The translations under genes were made by a program, and so were the position numbers. DNA of 64,000 nucleotides from Acidobacteriaceae bacterium KBS 83. Lineage in GTDB: Bacteria; Acidobacteriota; Terriglobia; Terriglobales; Acidobacteriaceae. Shown here piece by piece: positions 52,928-62,909 of this stretch (its first letter is position 1; every line of letters starts with the position of its first letter). The notes beneath the pieces were generated by a model. It worked only from the letters and a program-made list of their open reading frames with translations. It was not told the DNA's origin and ran no database searches. The stretch is taken from positions 310,001 to 374,000 of the forward strand of contig KB906734.1 in assembly GCA_000381585.1 (NCBI GenBank), read 5' to 3'.

Positions 52928-55419
52928 CGCGCCGGCGCATATCTCCGGGCTTCTCGCAATCACCGGTGCCCAAACGATGACTTTGGTTCCATGCCCGGGC
53001 TTCGACTCGACGGACAAGCTCCCGTGCACCAGATGTATCCGCTCCTGCATACTGTGTAGTCCCAATCCACCGGTTTTTTTCGCCTCTTCCACGTCAAAGC
53101 CGACACCGGCATCGCTCACCACAAGCTCAACCGCGTCCTCTGTGCCACACAGTTCTAGTGCGAATCGGTCAATCCCGCTGTACTTCATCGCATTGCTTAG
53201 CGCTTCCTGGGTGACCCGGAAAAGGCACAGCGAAAGTTCCCTAGGCAGGTCCGCAGGGACGTCCCTGTCCGTGAACTCAATGTTGACTTCATGCTGCTTC
53301 GAGAATTCGCGGCAGAAACCGCGAATCGCAGCCACAATCCCCAGATAATCAAGTCGCGATGAGTGCAGTTGATGCGAGAGCGACTGCACGTCACCCGCAA
53401 TCTCTGAGCAATGTTGCTGAATCTCCTTCAGCCTCTGCTTCGTGGAATCGGCCGATTCGTTGGCGGTGCGATTCGCTTGGTCCAGTTCGATCGACAGGAG
53501 CGCCAGCCTCTGGCCGATGTCGTCATGCAGATCTCTCGCAATCCGACTGCGCTCCTTTTCCTGCGCCTCAATCAGTTGTCCACTCACTTTTTCGAGCGCC
53601 TGCTGAGCCAGCTTCTGGTCCGTCACATCGATTGCCGACCCGATAAAACCGCCGAAAGATCCATCCCCATTCAGCCGCGGCATTGCCACATCGAACATCC
53701 AGCGGAAAGCTCCATCGCTGCGCCGCAGGCGGTACTCCTTCGAAAACGGCTGGTGATCCCTCAGCCCCTGCGAAACGACATCTTCAACATTCCTGCGATC
53801 ATCCGGATGCACATATTCGATCCACGAATCGCCGTACCCCGCATCCGGATTCGGGCCGGTAAACGCAATTCGCCTGTCATTTAAATACGTGATCCTGCCC
53901 TGTGGATCGCACATCCATATCAGCGACGGTGTGGTATCTGCCATCACACGGAACCGCTTTTCGCTTTCGCGCAGGAGAGCTACCGCCTTCCGCTTTTTTG
54001 CTCTCTCCCAGAGCAGTCCGCCGACCAGCAGCAACAAGGCCGCAATCAGCACGATAGCCGGAATAAAGTATTTCCGGTCGCGCTCCCAAAGCGTCGCTTC
54101 CCGATACAGGATCACACTGCCCGGCGGCAGCGCCGACTCCGGAATATTCCAGCGGCGGAGTGCCCGCCAGTCCACGCGGACCTGAAGATCAGAGGCGTGC
54201 ACCAGCGGAATGTCCTCAGGTCGCTCGCCTAGCAAAATCCGTGCTGATATTTCCCCCAGCCGCGAGTCTTCTTTCGCGCTATCTTCGTATGCTCCGCCGA
54301 CACACCCATAGTTCAGACAGAGCGAAGGCCACGCGGAATAGGTCGGCAGGCGTTGCGCGACTGTAGTAAGGAGGTCCAATGCGCTGAAAGTGGGCCGACT
54401 TGAATCTGGTGCGAGTTGAAATAGAGCTACGGTGTGAGGAGGGAGTGCAGCAACCCTGTCAAGCAACTGGGCACTGGGAGGCCCGATGAGGTCGATCTCC
54501 TTCACCTTGTCCTGATGACCAAGAAGTTCGGCGTGTGTGGCTGCCAACCAGTATCTGGCGACACCACTCGATTCGTTTGCTATGACTGCCACTGTATTCG
54601 TATCTGGATGAAGATGGAGGGCGAGATCGATCGTTTCCCGAAGACCGACAGGTACTGCCACACCAGTCACCCCGGGCCACATCCTCTGCCCTTCCAACTC
54701 CCTGGAGCTGACCGCTATAAAGACGATCGGTACGCCCGGAAATATCTTGTCGCGGTATTGCACTGCGAACTTAAGCTGTTCGGGATTGTCGGCGATCACA
54801 AGGTCCAGTTTCATCCCAGCGTAGGTACGTCGGAACGTTTCTGCCTGGCTCTCTAGATACGATTTTTGTTCGGTCTGTGATGCTTCCAGGTATGAATGAT
54901 GGAAGGTGATTGGCCCTGGAACACGCGACCGTATCGAGAGTTCAACATCCGAAAAGCGGCCGTCGCGTTCAACGGAGCTAACCAGCAGGAGCACATTCTT
55001 CCCACTCTGTTGTGCCGCAGCAGTGGAATCAGTTAGAACACAGAAGAAAATGCACAGAATCGTGATGGACGCTTGAAAATAGCGCTCCCGGACACCTACC
55101 GAACTGGTGCGATCACACTCCATCTCAACGTGTACTTTCCTCATCAGCTTCGTAAGCCGTTTCAACGGATGTACGTATTGGGCAGTGTATTCGTATTAGG
55201 CCAGTCCTGCGTTATATAAGGCCGGCGCTGGTCCAACAATCCGAGGTAATGACAAATTCACCCGGAACACGAACCAATCGCGTGTACGCGCCCGGGGTAG
55301 CGGGTAATGTAGCGGGGTACCGGTTTAGAAGCGCTTGTTCGCATGAGACGATCCGCGCGAAAAGTCCCGAAAGCACTAGCGAAATCTAAACAGAGCGAAA
55401 TCAGGCGAAATTGCCGGAT

Positions 55420-55461
55420 GGGATCATGAGTCCCCTGCTCTAACCGTTGAGCTATGGGCCC
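55420..55461 (-). pseudogene. tRNA-Ile2 5' fragment
   Basis: 42 nt equal to the 5' half of the intact tRNA-Ile2 up to the anticodon stem, with one mismatch; the 3' half is absent and replaced by unrelated sequence. It is part of repeat R2. Confidence 0.9.
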
Positions 55462-55534
55462 TTCAATGACTTGCACCGCCTGCGTCAGTGTGGCGGATAC
55501 TGTAGCGAGCGGCAGTAGTCTCGCTTTGATTTCC
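55420..55534 (-). repeat. 115-bp direct repeat R2
   Basis: The second copy of R1 (108 of 115 positions identical), 2,607 bp away. The two copies bracket the histidine kinase gene. Confidence 0.9.
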
Positions 55535-55611
55535 GGTCCAGCGTTCCATGCAATGGCATCTCTTGGAGCCAATTCAATAGCGCACCGCCCAGGGCCGTTG
55601 TTGGAAGTACC

Positions 55612-56430
55612 ATGCTTGAAAGTGAGATTGGGATGGAATCAGCTTTCTCCGAATCCGGATCGCCATCGGATCTGCCAGGCTCATCGCCTCGTCCCGCCAA
55701 CTTGCCACAAATCGAGAGCATCGATCTTAAAGCTCGGTACCACTCGACCCGATGCGGCGGGGACTTCTTCGACGCTATGGCGATAGGTTCCCGTGTGGTT
55801 TTCTTATTGACGGACATCGCCGGCAGGCGACCGGAGACCCACCCGATCGCGATTGATGTACAAAATGTGTTCCGAACCAGGGCACAGGATCTGTTCCAGC
55901 AATCCGAAGCCAATGAGTCAGACGGCATTGCCCTGCTGGCCCGCGATATCAATCGCTCACTCATCGACGCTGCTCAAGGAGTTCGGTTTGCTCCCACCTT
56001 TCTAGGCTGCTACAACCTCAGCCTCGATGTCCTCACGTATCACTATGCTGGCCACCTCCTCGCCGTATTTCACGATACGGGGAAGGCGCGTGTTCTCGAG
56101 CCGGGCGGAATTCCGCTGGGACTCTTCACTCACAGCACCTACGAACCGGCAGTTCTGGCATTCCACCGGCACGACAGGCTGCTTCTCGTTACTAAGGGGA
56201 TCACCGAGAGCCGACGAGGATCAACCACTCTCCGTGACGAGCGCATCCGTCATCTCCTCGAGAACTCCATCACAGATTCGGCCTCCAGAATCTGCGACGA
56301 AGTACTGCAGATAGCCTATGATTTCGAAAACAATCCTTGGTCGCGCGTTTACGCCTTCCTTCGCCCACGTCATCGGAGGTACCGCGACGACTTGACAGCC
56401 GTAGCACTTGTACGCCGCAGCGATACGTGA
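55612..56430 (+). CDS. SpoIIE-type (PPM) serine phosphatase
   Basis: 272 aa. The PP2C/SpoIIE domain covers about 35-270: ARYHSTRCGGDFFDAMAIGS, VFLLTDIAGRRPETH, LSLDVLTYHYAGHLLAVFHD, ARVLEPGGIPLGLF, LLLVTKGITESR, and RDDLTAVALV at the end. Metal-site acidic residues are mostly present. TDIAG replaces the usual DVSGHG and TKGITES the usual TDGxxE, so one metal ligand (Asp to Lys) appears changed. Such enzymes dephosphorylate anti-sigma antagonists or signalling partners. No sensory domain is attached; the upstream kinase and downstream degenerate receiver may be functionally linked. Confidence 0.8.
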   Translation: MLESEIGMESAFSESGSPSDLPGSSPRPANLPQIESIDLKARYHSTRCGGDFFDAMAIGSRVVFLLTDIAGRRPETHPIAIDVQNVFRTRAQDLFQQSEANESDGIALLARDINRSLIDAAQGVRFAPTFLGCYNLSLDVLTYHYAGHLLAVFHDTGKARVLEPGGIPLGLFTHSTYEPAVLAFHRHDRLLLVTKGITESRRGSTTLRDERIRHLLENSITDSASRICDEVLQIAYDFENNPWSRVYAFLRPRHRRYRDDLTAVALVRRSDT

Positions 56431-56882
56431 TGTTTTTGCAAACTATCTGGGCGCCAACCTGCGCCGGCCGCTGAGTTTGGTCAAAACCTTGTCCCGTTCA
56501 ACAGAAGATGCACGCATTGCGCCTTGTCATCTTGTTGACGCGCGGTAGATCGCCTGGGCTGTAGCTGGCCCTCATACGATGAAGACACTTTCATGGGACG
56601 TTCATGGCTCAGCTTAAGAAACCCTGCCAGTGTTGAGATACAAACTTCTGAATGAACTCACGTACCCGCGCACCTTTAATGCATCTCAGCTCATTGATCG
56701 GTCAGAACAGCGCTCGGCTCGCTTCGTCTGCCGAGATTTCCCAGGATGCGTGAGCGGACCCGAGCGTTCGTTCATCAGTAGCCAAACAGGTGACCGCGTA
56801 AGAAGATTCACGCGCGGTCGTCAGATGGCCTACCGGAAAAGTTTGTACGAGACTCATTCCTTTAAAGTGCGAGGGAAAGCAA
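56431..56882. other. Intergenic region, no gene seen
   Basis: 452 bp between the phosphatase gene and the receiver-like gene. No frame has a recognisable motif and no repeat is seen; composition is slightly lower in GC than the flanks. Confidence 0.45.
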
Positions 56883-57254
56883 GTGCGGCTGGTTGTGCTG
56901 ATGATCGAGGTCGAACAGCCTGAAGGGCTTTCCACGAGAAAGCTGGTCTTGGAGACTGCTCGCCACAACGTTATCACCGCGTACTCCACGCCCGTTGGAA
57001 TAAAACTGCTGCGTCGATTTCCAAATGTTGACGTGGTCGTCCTCCACACCGAACTCGAGGACCGTTCGTTCAAACAAGCAATCCGCGAACTGAAAAATAC
57101 TCGTAACGATATGCCGGTGATTGGAATTTCGCCACGGGCCGACAGGGATATGGATGGCGCGGACTACATGATCTCCAGCCACGATCCGCACGCCCTGCTG
57201 GAGCTCCTTGCCGAACGGTTCGAAGCCACGACATCGGATCAGGGCGATGAATGA
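56883..57254 (+). CDS. Stand-alone degenerate receiver-like protein
   Basis: A 123-aa protein, starting MRLVVLMIEVEQPEGLSTRK. The alternating strand-helix pattern (VVVLHTELEDRSFKQAIREL, then MPVIGISPRADRDMDGADYM, ISSHDPHALLELL) is that of a CheY-like receiver. The residue at the phospho-acceptor place is His (VVVLH) rather than Asp, and the conserved Lys near the end is absent (MISSHDP). It is therefore unlikely to be phosphorylated normally and may be a binding module. The start is a GTG at 56883 with GAGGGAAAG upstream. Confidence 0.65.
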   Translation: MRLVVLMIEVEQPEGLSTRKLVLETARHNVITAYSTPVGIKLLRRFPNVDVVVLHTELEDRSFKQAIRELKNTRNDMPVIGISPRADRDMDGADYMISSHDPHALLELLAERFEATTSDQGDE

Positions 57255-57426
57255 CGCGGCGATCGGCATCCTGAGTGTTTTTACCATCAATGAAGGACGA
57301 GCTTCCCCTCGATCGCTATTCCGTCACATGTCGGCGATGCTTTTCTGGTTGTAATGCGAGATAGTCGGGACTGAAATCGCATCCAACAGACAGGCAGTCA
57401 ACGAAATGGCCCAAGGAGATAGGTCC

Positions 57427-57579
57427 ATGGCTGACGCAAAACAGTGTGCACATCCAAACTGCAGCTGCACGGTAGGCGACAAGGGAAAATATTGCAGCGC
57501 CTACTGTGAAGGGGCCAAGGGGACTGCGACTATCGCGTGCGAATGCGGACACCCGGGTTGTAAAGGAAACCTGAAGTAG
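57427..57579 (+). CDS. Bacterial metallothionein (SmtA/BmtA type)
   Basis: 50 aa: MADAKQCAHPNCSCTVGDKG, then KYCSAYCEGAKGT and ACECGHPGCKGNLK. The nine cysteines and two histidines in CxHPxCxC, YCxxxC and CxCGHxxC order are those of the SmtA/BmtA four-metal cluster, which binds Zn or Cd. A strong AAGGAGAT site lies 6 bp before the ATG. It is a short gene by nature, about the family length (50-56 aa). No SmtB-type repressor is adjacent. Confidence 0.93.
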   Translation: MADAKQCAHPNCSCTVGDKGKYCSAYCEGAKGTATIACECGHPGCKGNLK

Positions 57580-57678
57580 CGCAACACAACGGCTCCATGA
57601 GAGCGGCCGCTCGCAGGGGAATCGCGTGGATCTCATGTGGACCGATCGGGGGAGGATCTGCTCCGTTCCTCTTCTCGT

Positions 57679-59346
57679 TCACTGAAGGCTCACCACTTTT
57701 CCCGTCGTATCGTCGAGCAACACCATCCCACCGTTTTGCGGCACGCCTGCGCTGAAATCAAACATATTGTCCAGCGGGCCCGCAATGCTGTCATAGGACC
57801 CACCGCCGATGCGTTCGCCGGAAAGAAATACATCTTCGATAAAGTGCACAATGGAGCTCTGGTCAGTCACGGTGGAGTCGACGTAGTTCTGCTTCGCCCA
57901 TGGAGAGATCACCAGCAGCGGCAAACGCGGGCCATGCCCGCAGCGCCCCTGCGCGTGCGCCGTCCCCGCAGCCACCCCGGGCAGCGCGTTCTCCGCGGTC
58001 GCACTAGCGCTTCCGCACAAGCCCGCTCCTTCGAGCCTGTCTGCTGACGTAGCAGAACCATTCACGATATCCATAACATGGTCGTACCATCCGTCCGAGT
58101 CGTCATACGCAATGATGATCGCTGTGCTCTGCCAGAATTGCGATTGCTCGATCGCGTTCACCATGTCGACGATGAAGGTCTGTTCGTCCAGAGGATCGGA
58201 AACGCCCGGATGACCGTCCAGTATCACGGGAGCCTTCAGGAAACTCACAGCCGCCATGCTCCCTGCAGCCAATGCATCCGTGAAGTCGTGAATGTCGTAC
58301 TGGTGGTTTGCTCCGTCGCCGTTGCTTCCAATCGCGGCCACCGGCGTCGGGCGCGCGTGTTGGAGGTTTTGCGTCGTGGCATAGAACTGGAATGGCTCTT
58401 CCTCCGGGTCGTAGTCACGCGATCCAAAGTGGGTCACCTTCGAAGTGCTCGAACGCGAGCAGCCTGTCGTTCCGTTCGGATTCGTGACGGTGAGATCGAA
58501 TCCGCCCTGGAACCACCCCCAACTCACATTGGCTGCTGTCAGCAGATCGCCGATATTCCTGCCGTTCATGGATGCGAGGGCCCCTCTTCCGCTTGAACAG
58601 ACGTCTCCGATCGGATCCGCATCGCTGATCAGCGTCAGCCCCCCATTGCCATCGGGTACCGTAACCCGGCTGTCGTATTGCGTCGGCGCAGCACCATTTG
58701 TCTGTCCAGAAGCCAGGTTGATGGCTCCCACTGTCGACGGCCCAAACGTAGTGCCGAAGGAATGATCGTTCAGCGCATAATATTGCGCGTAGTTCCAGAG
58801 GGCTGTCACCGTGTTGCCGTCGTAGTAGCCCATGGTCAGCCCTTTTGTTCTGGCGACCGAACTGACGTGGGTGTTGGCCGCCAGCGTTACCGAATCCCCT
58901 CTGCCCACCGCATAGGGAAATAGGTCCATCGCGCCGCCATCAAACGCCGTCTGCTCCGGTGCGTAGGCGTGGTTCTGGTCTGCAGTCGCCGCTTGGGAGC
59001 GGTCCAGCCGGAACGGATTGAGCGCGCCGGCTCCATTTTTTACGTTTTCTTTATTAGGATTCGCCGAGATCAGCTTCCCCTGCAGTCCTTCGGGCACGGG
59101 CGTTCCTTCCGCCGCAAAGAATGACGGCTCACCCGGTTTGTTCGCCGCCACCGGATACGTTCCGAAGTAATGATCGAAGGAGACGTTTTCATCAAAGATG
59201 ACAACAACATGCCGGATCGCCTTCGACCGCGAGACCGTATTCATAACTGGCTGGCTGTTCGGCATGTCGCTGGAACAGGCAGTCAAAAGGAGTAGAAGGA
59301 TCAGGGAGCCCGCAAGCTGATTTTCCGACACCGCGCACCACCGCAA
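57679..59346 (-). CDS. Phospholipase C-like phosphoesterase lipoprotein
   Basis: A 555-aa exported protein of the bacterial phosphoesterase (PlcC/AcpA-like) family. The signal peptide ends with the lipobox LTAC (Cys24), so it is probably lipid-anchored. The catalytic region begins AIRHVVVIFDENVSFDHYFG, in which the Glu-Asn binds metal, and later has WSWFQ-like WGWFQGGFD and AYDDSDGWYDHV with metal ligands. Substrate (phospholipid or phosphate ester) cannot be told. The start is a TTG at 59346; a GTG five codons in is an alternative. It is isolated on its strand. Confidence 0.85.
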   Translation of the reverse strand: MRWCAVSENQLAGSLILLLLLTACSSDMPNSQPVMNTVSRSKAIRHVVVIFDENVSFDHYFGTYPVAANKPGEPSFFAAEGTPVPEGLQGKLISANPNKENVKNGAGALNPFRLDRSQAATADQNHAYAPEQTAFDGGAMDLFPYAVGRGDSVTLAANTHVSSVARTKGLTMGYYDGNTVTALWNYAQYYALNDHSFGTTFGPSTVGAINLASGQTNGAAPTQYDSRVTVPDGNGGLTLISDADPIGDVCSSGRGALASMNGRNIGDLLTAANVSWGWFQGGFDLTVTNPNGTTGCSRSSTSKVTHFGSRDYDPEEEPFQFYATTQNLQHARPTPVAAIGSNGDGANHQYDIHDFTDALAAGSMAAVSFLKAPVILDGHPGVSDPLDEQTFIVDMVNAIEQSQFWQSTAIIIAYDDSDGWYDHVMDIVNGSATSADRLEGAGLCGSASATAENALPGVAAGTAHAQGRCGHGPRLPLLVISPWAKQNYVDSTVTDQSSIVHFIEDVFLSGERIGGGSYDSIAGPLDNMFDFSAGVPQNGGMVLLDDTTGKVVSLQ

Positions 59347-59563
59347 ACAGAACTTGTATCTTCTTCGACCCGCGAATTATGCAAACTACGCGCGAGCCCG
59401 AAGAACTGTTTTTGTGGAGACAAAAAAGAATTTCAGCTGAATCTCGCCCCGCAAAATCACGCTCCAGCTCCCGTCGTCCTGGCAGCCCTCGCTCCATTCG
59501 CTTGCGGAGGGTATACACTGGCGCGTTCCGCCAACCATCGCCCAGGCTGACACGCAAGAACCC

Positions 59564-61651
59564 ATGCAGCGACGCGAACTCCTGAAATTTGCAGCCCTCA
59601 CCGCCGGAGCCACGACCACACGACGCGCTCTCGGCGGTACGCTTTTCACGCCTGATTCTCCGAACACCGCTGTTCGCCGCGTTCTGGTCGCCTTCAAGTG
59701 CCATCTCGACGTGGGCTTCACCAATACGCAGGCTGCGGTCATGCGCAAGTACTTCGATGTCTATTATCCCCAGGCCATCGAGACCGGCGCCGCACTCCGC
59801 CGCGCAGGGGGTGACCGCTATACATGGACGACCGGCTCCTGGCTGCTTTACGAATACCTGGAACAGGCCAATGCTGATCAGCGCCGCGCCATGGAGCAGT
59901 CCATCGCCGCCGGCGACATCAGTTGGCACGCGCTTCCCTTCAGTTGGCAGACCGAGATGCTCGACCGCTCCATGATCGACGGAGCTCTCAGCCTTTCGCG
60001 TTCACTCGATGCCCGCTTCGGCCACAAGACGATTGGCGCAAAGATGACCGACGTTCCCGGGCACACGCGCGGCATCATCGCACCGCTCGCTGCCGCCGGT
60101 GTCACCCTGCTGGATATCGGCGTCAACGGCGCCAGCACGCCGCCCGATGTTCCCGATGTCTTCCTCTGGAAGAGCATCGACGGCAGCACACTACCGATGA
60201 TTTACCACCGTCACGACTATGGCGGCACGGTCGTCCTGCCCGGCACCGATACAGGCTTCTCCATGGAGATGCGCGGCGATAACGACGGCCCGCACTCGCA
60301 GGATGAGATTCGAGCGATCTACACCCGTCTCCGTCAGCAGTTTCCAGGCGCCACCATCTCTGCCGCAACCCTTAGCGACGTTGCCGCCGCGCTCGCGGCT
60401 GTGCGCGACAAACTCCCTGTAGTTACGGACGAGATCGGCGACACCTGGATCTACGGTATACCCAGCGATCCGCCGAAAGTGGCGCGCTATCGCGAGGCCG
60501 CACGCCTGCGCCAGGAATGGATCGCGCAGAACAAGCTCGAAGTCGGTGGCGAAGTGGACCGTGCACTGCTGCGCCGCATGACCCTCTCGGTAGAACACAC
60601 CTGGGGCACAGACACCAAGCGATATCTTGACCCGAATCACTACAAACCCGCAGAGCTGACCGCCGTCCTCGGTGAGCCCGGCTATCGCACCATGGAAGCA
60701 AGCTGGCAGGAAAAGCGCGACGACCTCTTCGATGCCATGCGCCGGCTCCCCGCACCCATGCGCGTCGCCATGGAGCAGCGACTGGAGACGCTGAGCGTCA
60801 GCGCTCCCAGCCCTGTCGGCATGCGTCCGCATGCAGCCCCGCGGGTGCTCGACACCGCGCACTTCCGCATCGCTCTAGATCCGCGCACCGGCGCCGTCAT
60901 CGCGCTCATCAGCAAGACGACCGGGCGCGCGTGGGCATCGCCGAAAAACCCGCTCGCTCTCTTCACCTATCAAACGCTGGGCCCGGAACAATACGACGCC
61001 TTCATTGCCTCCTACCTGACCGTGAAGACCGAGTGGGGACCTCAGGACTTCGGCAAACCCAACCTCGCCCACTTCGGCGCAGCCAGCCGCGAGTGGCAAC
61101 CCGTGATGCGTCAGTCCTGGGTGAGCGAGGACTCGCAGAAGCATCGCCTGTTGGCCGAGCTGGCCATAGAAGATCCCGCGAGTGCGGCGGCAGGTCTGGT
61201 CGCGTGGCCCGCTTCGCTCTACCTCGACATCGTTATGCCGAAGCATACGCCACAGTTGCAGATACGATTCACCACTCTCGGCAAGCAGCAGAACCGCCTT
61301 CCGGAAGCCATGTGGCTTACCTTTCATCCCATCACCAGCGGCGCTAAGGGATGGGAACTCGACAAGGTGGGTCAGCCCGTACGTCCCGAGGAGGTCGTGC
61401 GCGGCGGCGGACGCAGTATGCATGCTGTATCGGAGCGTCTGCGCTACCGCGACGCGCAAGGCCAATTCGAGCTGGCCACCCTCGACGCTCCCGTCGTCGC
61501 CCTCGGCGCGCGGTCACCGCTCGACTTCTCGCTCGAGCTGCCCACGTTGGAGGACGGCATCCACATCAGCCTCTACAACAACGCCTGGGGCACCAATTAT
61601 CCGCAATGGTGCGGCGGTGACTGGATCTATCGCTTCACGCTGACGGCATAG
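59564..61651 (+). CDS. DUF5054 protein, GH38-like fold
   Basis: 695 aa with a possible twin-arginine signal (QRRELLKFAALTAGA), so it is likely exported in folded form. The body matches DUF5054, distantly related to GH38 alpha-mannosidases: VLVAFKCHLDVGFTNTQAAV (the His/Asp metal pair), then YTWTTGSWLLYEYLEQ, MTDVPGHTRGIIAPL and TDEIGDTWIYGIPSD. The C-terminal half is beta-rich. It probably acts on glycans, but the substrate is unknown. The ATG at 59564 opens the signal sequence. Confidence 0.85.
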   Translation: MQRRELLKFAALTAGATTTRRALGGTLFTPDSPNTAVRRVLVAFKCHLDVGFTNTQAAVMRKYFDVYYPQAIETGAALRRAGGDRYTWTTGSWLLYEYLEQANADQRRAMEQSIAAGDISWHALPFSWQTEMLDRSMIDGALSLSRSLDARFGHKTIGAKMTDVPGHTRGIIAPLAAAGVTLLDIGVNGASTPPDVPDVFLWKSIDGSTLPMIYHRHDYGGTVVLPGTDTGFSMEMRGDNDGPHSQDEIRAIYTRLRQQFPGATISAATLSDVAAALAAVRDKLPVVTDEIGDTWIYGIPSDPPKVARYREAARLRQEWIAQNKLEVGGEVDRALLRRMTLSVEHTWGTDTKRYLDPNHYKPAELTAVLGEPGYRTMEASWQEKRDDLFDAMRRLPAPMRVAMEQRLETLSVSAPSPVGMRPHAAPRVLDTAHFRIALDPRTGAVIALISKTTGRAWASPKNPLALFTYQTLGPEQYDAFIASYLTVKTEWGPQDFGKPNLAHFGAASREWQPVMRQSWVSEDSQKHRLLAELAIEDPASAAAGLVAWPASLYLDIVMPKHTPQLQIRFTTLGKQQNRLPEAMWLTFHPITSGAKGWELDKVGQPVRPEEVVRGGGRSMHAVSERLRYRDAQGQFELATLDAPVVALGARSPLDFSLELPTLEDGIHISLYNNAWGTNYPQWCGGDWIYRFTLTA

Positions 61652-61691
61652 CATGCGCCGCGCTGTGCCTTCATAATCGACACAGCCCCGC

Positions 61692-62897
61692 ATGCTCCTG
61701 CATCCCTCCAGCCATAACCCCTCCGCCCTTCATGAAGAGACCTGCGATCTTCTTGTACTCGGCGCAGGCGCAGCCGGGCTCATGGCTGCCATCATGGCGA
61801 GCCAGCGCGGCCGCCGCGTCCTCGTTCTCGATCATGCCGATCGCAGCGGTAAAAAGATCCTCATCTCCGGGGGTGGCCGCTGCAATTTCACCAACCTCAA
61901 CTGCACAGCCGAGCACTTTCTCTCCGCCAACCCACACTTTGCGCGTTCAGCTCTCGCCCGCTACACGCCCCATGACTTCATCGCACTGGTTGAGAAGCAC
62001 CGCATCCCCTATCACGAGAAGACCCTCGGCCAACTCTTCTGCGATCGCTCAGCGCGAGACATCGTCGCCATGCTCGAAGCAGAATGCCATGCCGTCGGTG
62101 TCCGCATCCTCCTCCACCAGCACATCACGGAGGTGCGCCACAGCGAAGGCTTCGTCGTCCACACTCCGAACACAAACTACCGCGCGAAAACATTAGTCGT
62201 CGCCACCGGCGGACTCTCCATTCCAAAGATGGGCGCCACGGATCTCGCATATCGCATCGCGGCGCAGTTCGGTCTCGTCATCGAGCCGTGTCGCCCTGCT
62301 CTGGTTCCGCTCACCTGGCAAACACAGGACAGCGCGCACTACGCGGACCTCACCGGCCTCTCCACCGAGGTCATCGCATCTCAGGGCAGGACGCGCTTTC
62401 GCGAAAAGCTCCTCTTCACGCATCGCGGGCTCAGCGGGCCGGCCATCCTGCAGATCTCCTCTTATTGGCAGCCGGGCGGATCCATCACCATCGACCTTGC
62501 GCCGGATCAGGACTGCACCGCTCCACTTCGCGCGCAAGCTGGCGGCCGCGATGCCGCAAAGTTCCGCGCTGCGCTACGCGATGTTCTCCCGCATCGTCTC
62601 GCCGACAGGTGGGCCGTACTTCATTCACCTTCTGCGTGGACCAATGCCGCGCTCCTCGAAACGGAAGATCGTCTCCATCAATGGCAGGTCATACCCGCCG
62701 GCAGTGAAGGCTACGCCAAAGCCGAGGTCACAGCCGGCGGCATCTCCACCGCCGAGCTCTCCGCTCAGACCATGGAAAGCCGCCGCGTCTCCGGCCTCTA
62801 CTTCATCGGTGAAGCCGTCGACGTAACAGGGCACCTCGGTGGTTACAATTTTCAGTGGGCCTGGGCCTCCGGCGCAGCCGCCGGCCGCGCCGTCTAG
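61692..62897 (+). CDS. HI0933/YhiN-type flavoprotein
   Basis: A 401-aa FAD/NAD(P)-binding oxidoreductase. The N-terminal dinucleotide loop is LLVLGAGAAGLMAAIMASQR (about 20-39), then SGKKILISGGGRCNFTN, typical of the HI0933 family, and VVATGGLSIPKMGATDLAYR. The C-terminus ends GLYFIGEAVDVTGHLGGYNF, then QWAWASGAAAGR, closing the FAD site. The precise substrate of this family is not established. It converges with zwf, 12 bp apart, and follows the DUF5054 gene by 40 bp. Confidence 0.93.
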   Translation: MLLHPSSHNPSALHEETCDLLVLGAGAAGLMAAIMASQRGRRVLVLDHADRSGKKILISGGGRCNFTNLNCTAEHFLSANPHFARSALARYTPHDFIALVEKHRIPYHEKTLGQLFCDRSARDIVAMLEAECHAVGVRILLHQHITEVRHSEGFVVHTPNTNYRAKTLVVATGGLSIPKMGATDLAYRIAAQFGLVIEPCRPALVPLTWQTQDSAHYADLTGLSTEVIASQGRTRFREKLLFTHRGLSGPAILQISSYWQPGGSITIDLAPDQDCTAPLRAQAGGRDAAKFRAALRDVLPHRLADRWAVLHSPSAWTNAALLETEDRLHQWQVIPAGSEGYAKAEVTAGGISTAELSAQTMESRRVSGLYFIGEAVDVTGHLGGYNFQWAWASGAAAGRAV

Positions 62898-62909
62898 CGC
62901 CGCTCCGCA

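Larger units (their letters stand above)
55166..55611. other. Intergenic region carrying a tRNA fragment
   Basis: 446 bp upstream of the kinase. It contains repeat R2 with a 5' tRNA-Ile2 fragment, and, at about 55297-55320, the tandem GGTAGCGGG/TGTAGCGGG motif, related to the TGTAGCGG repeats inside R1 and R2. No gene is recognised. Confidence 0.55.
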
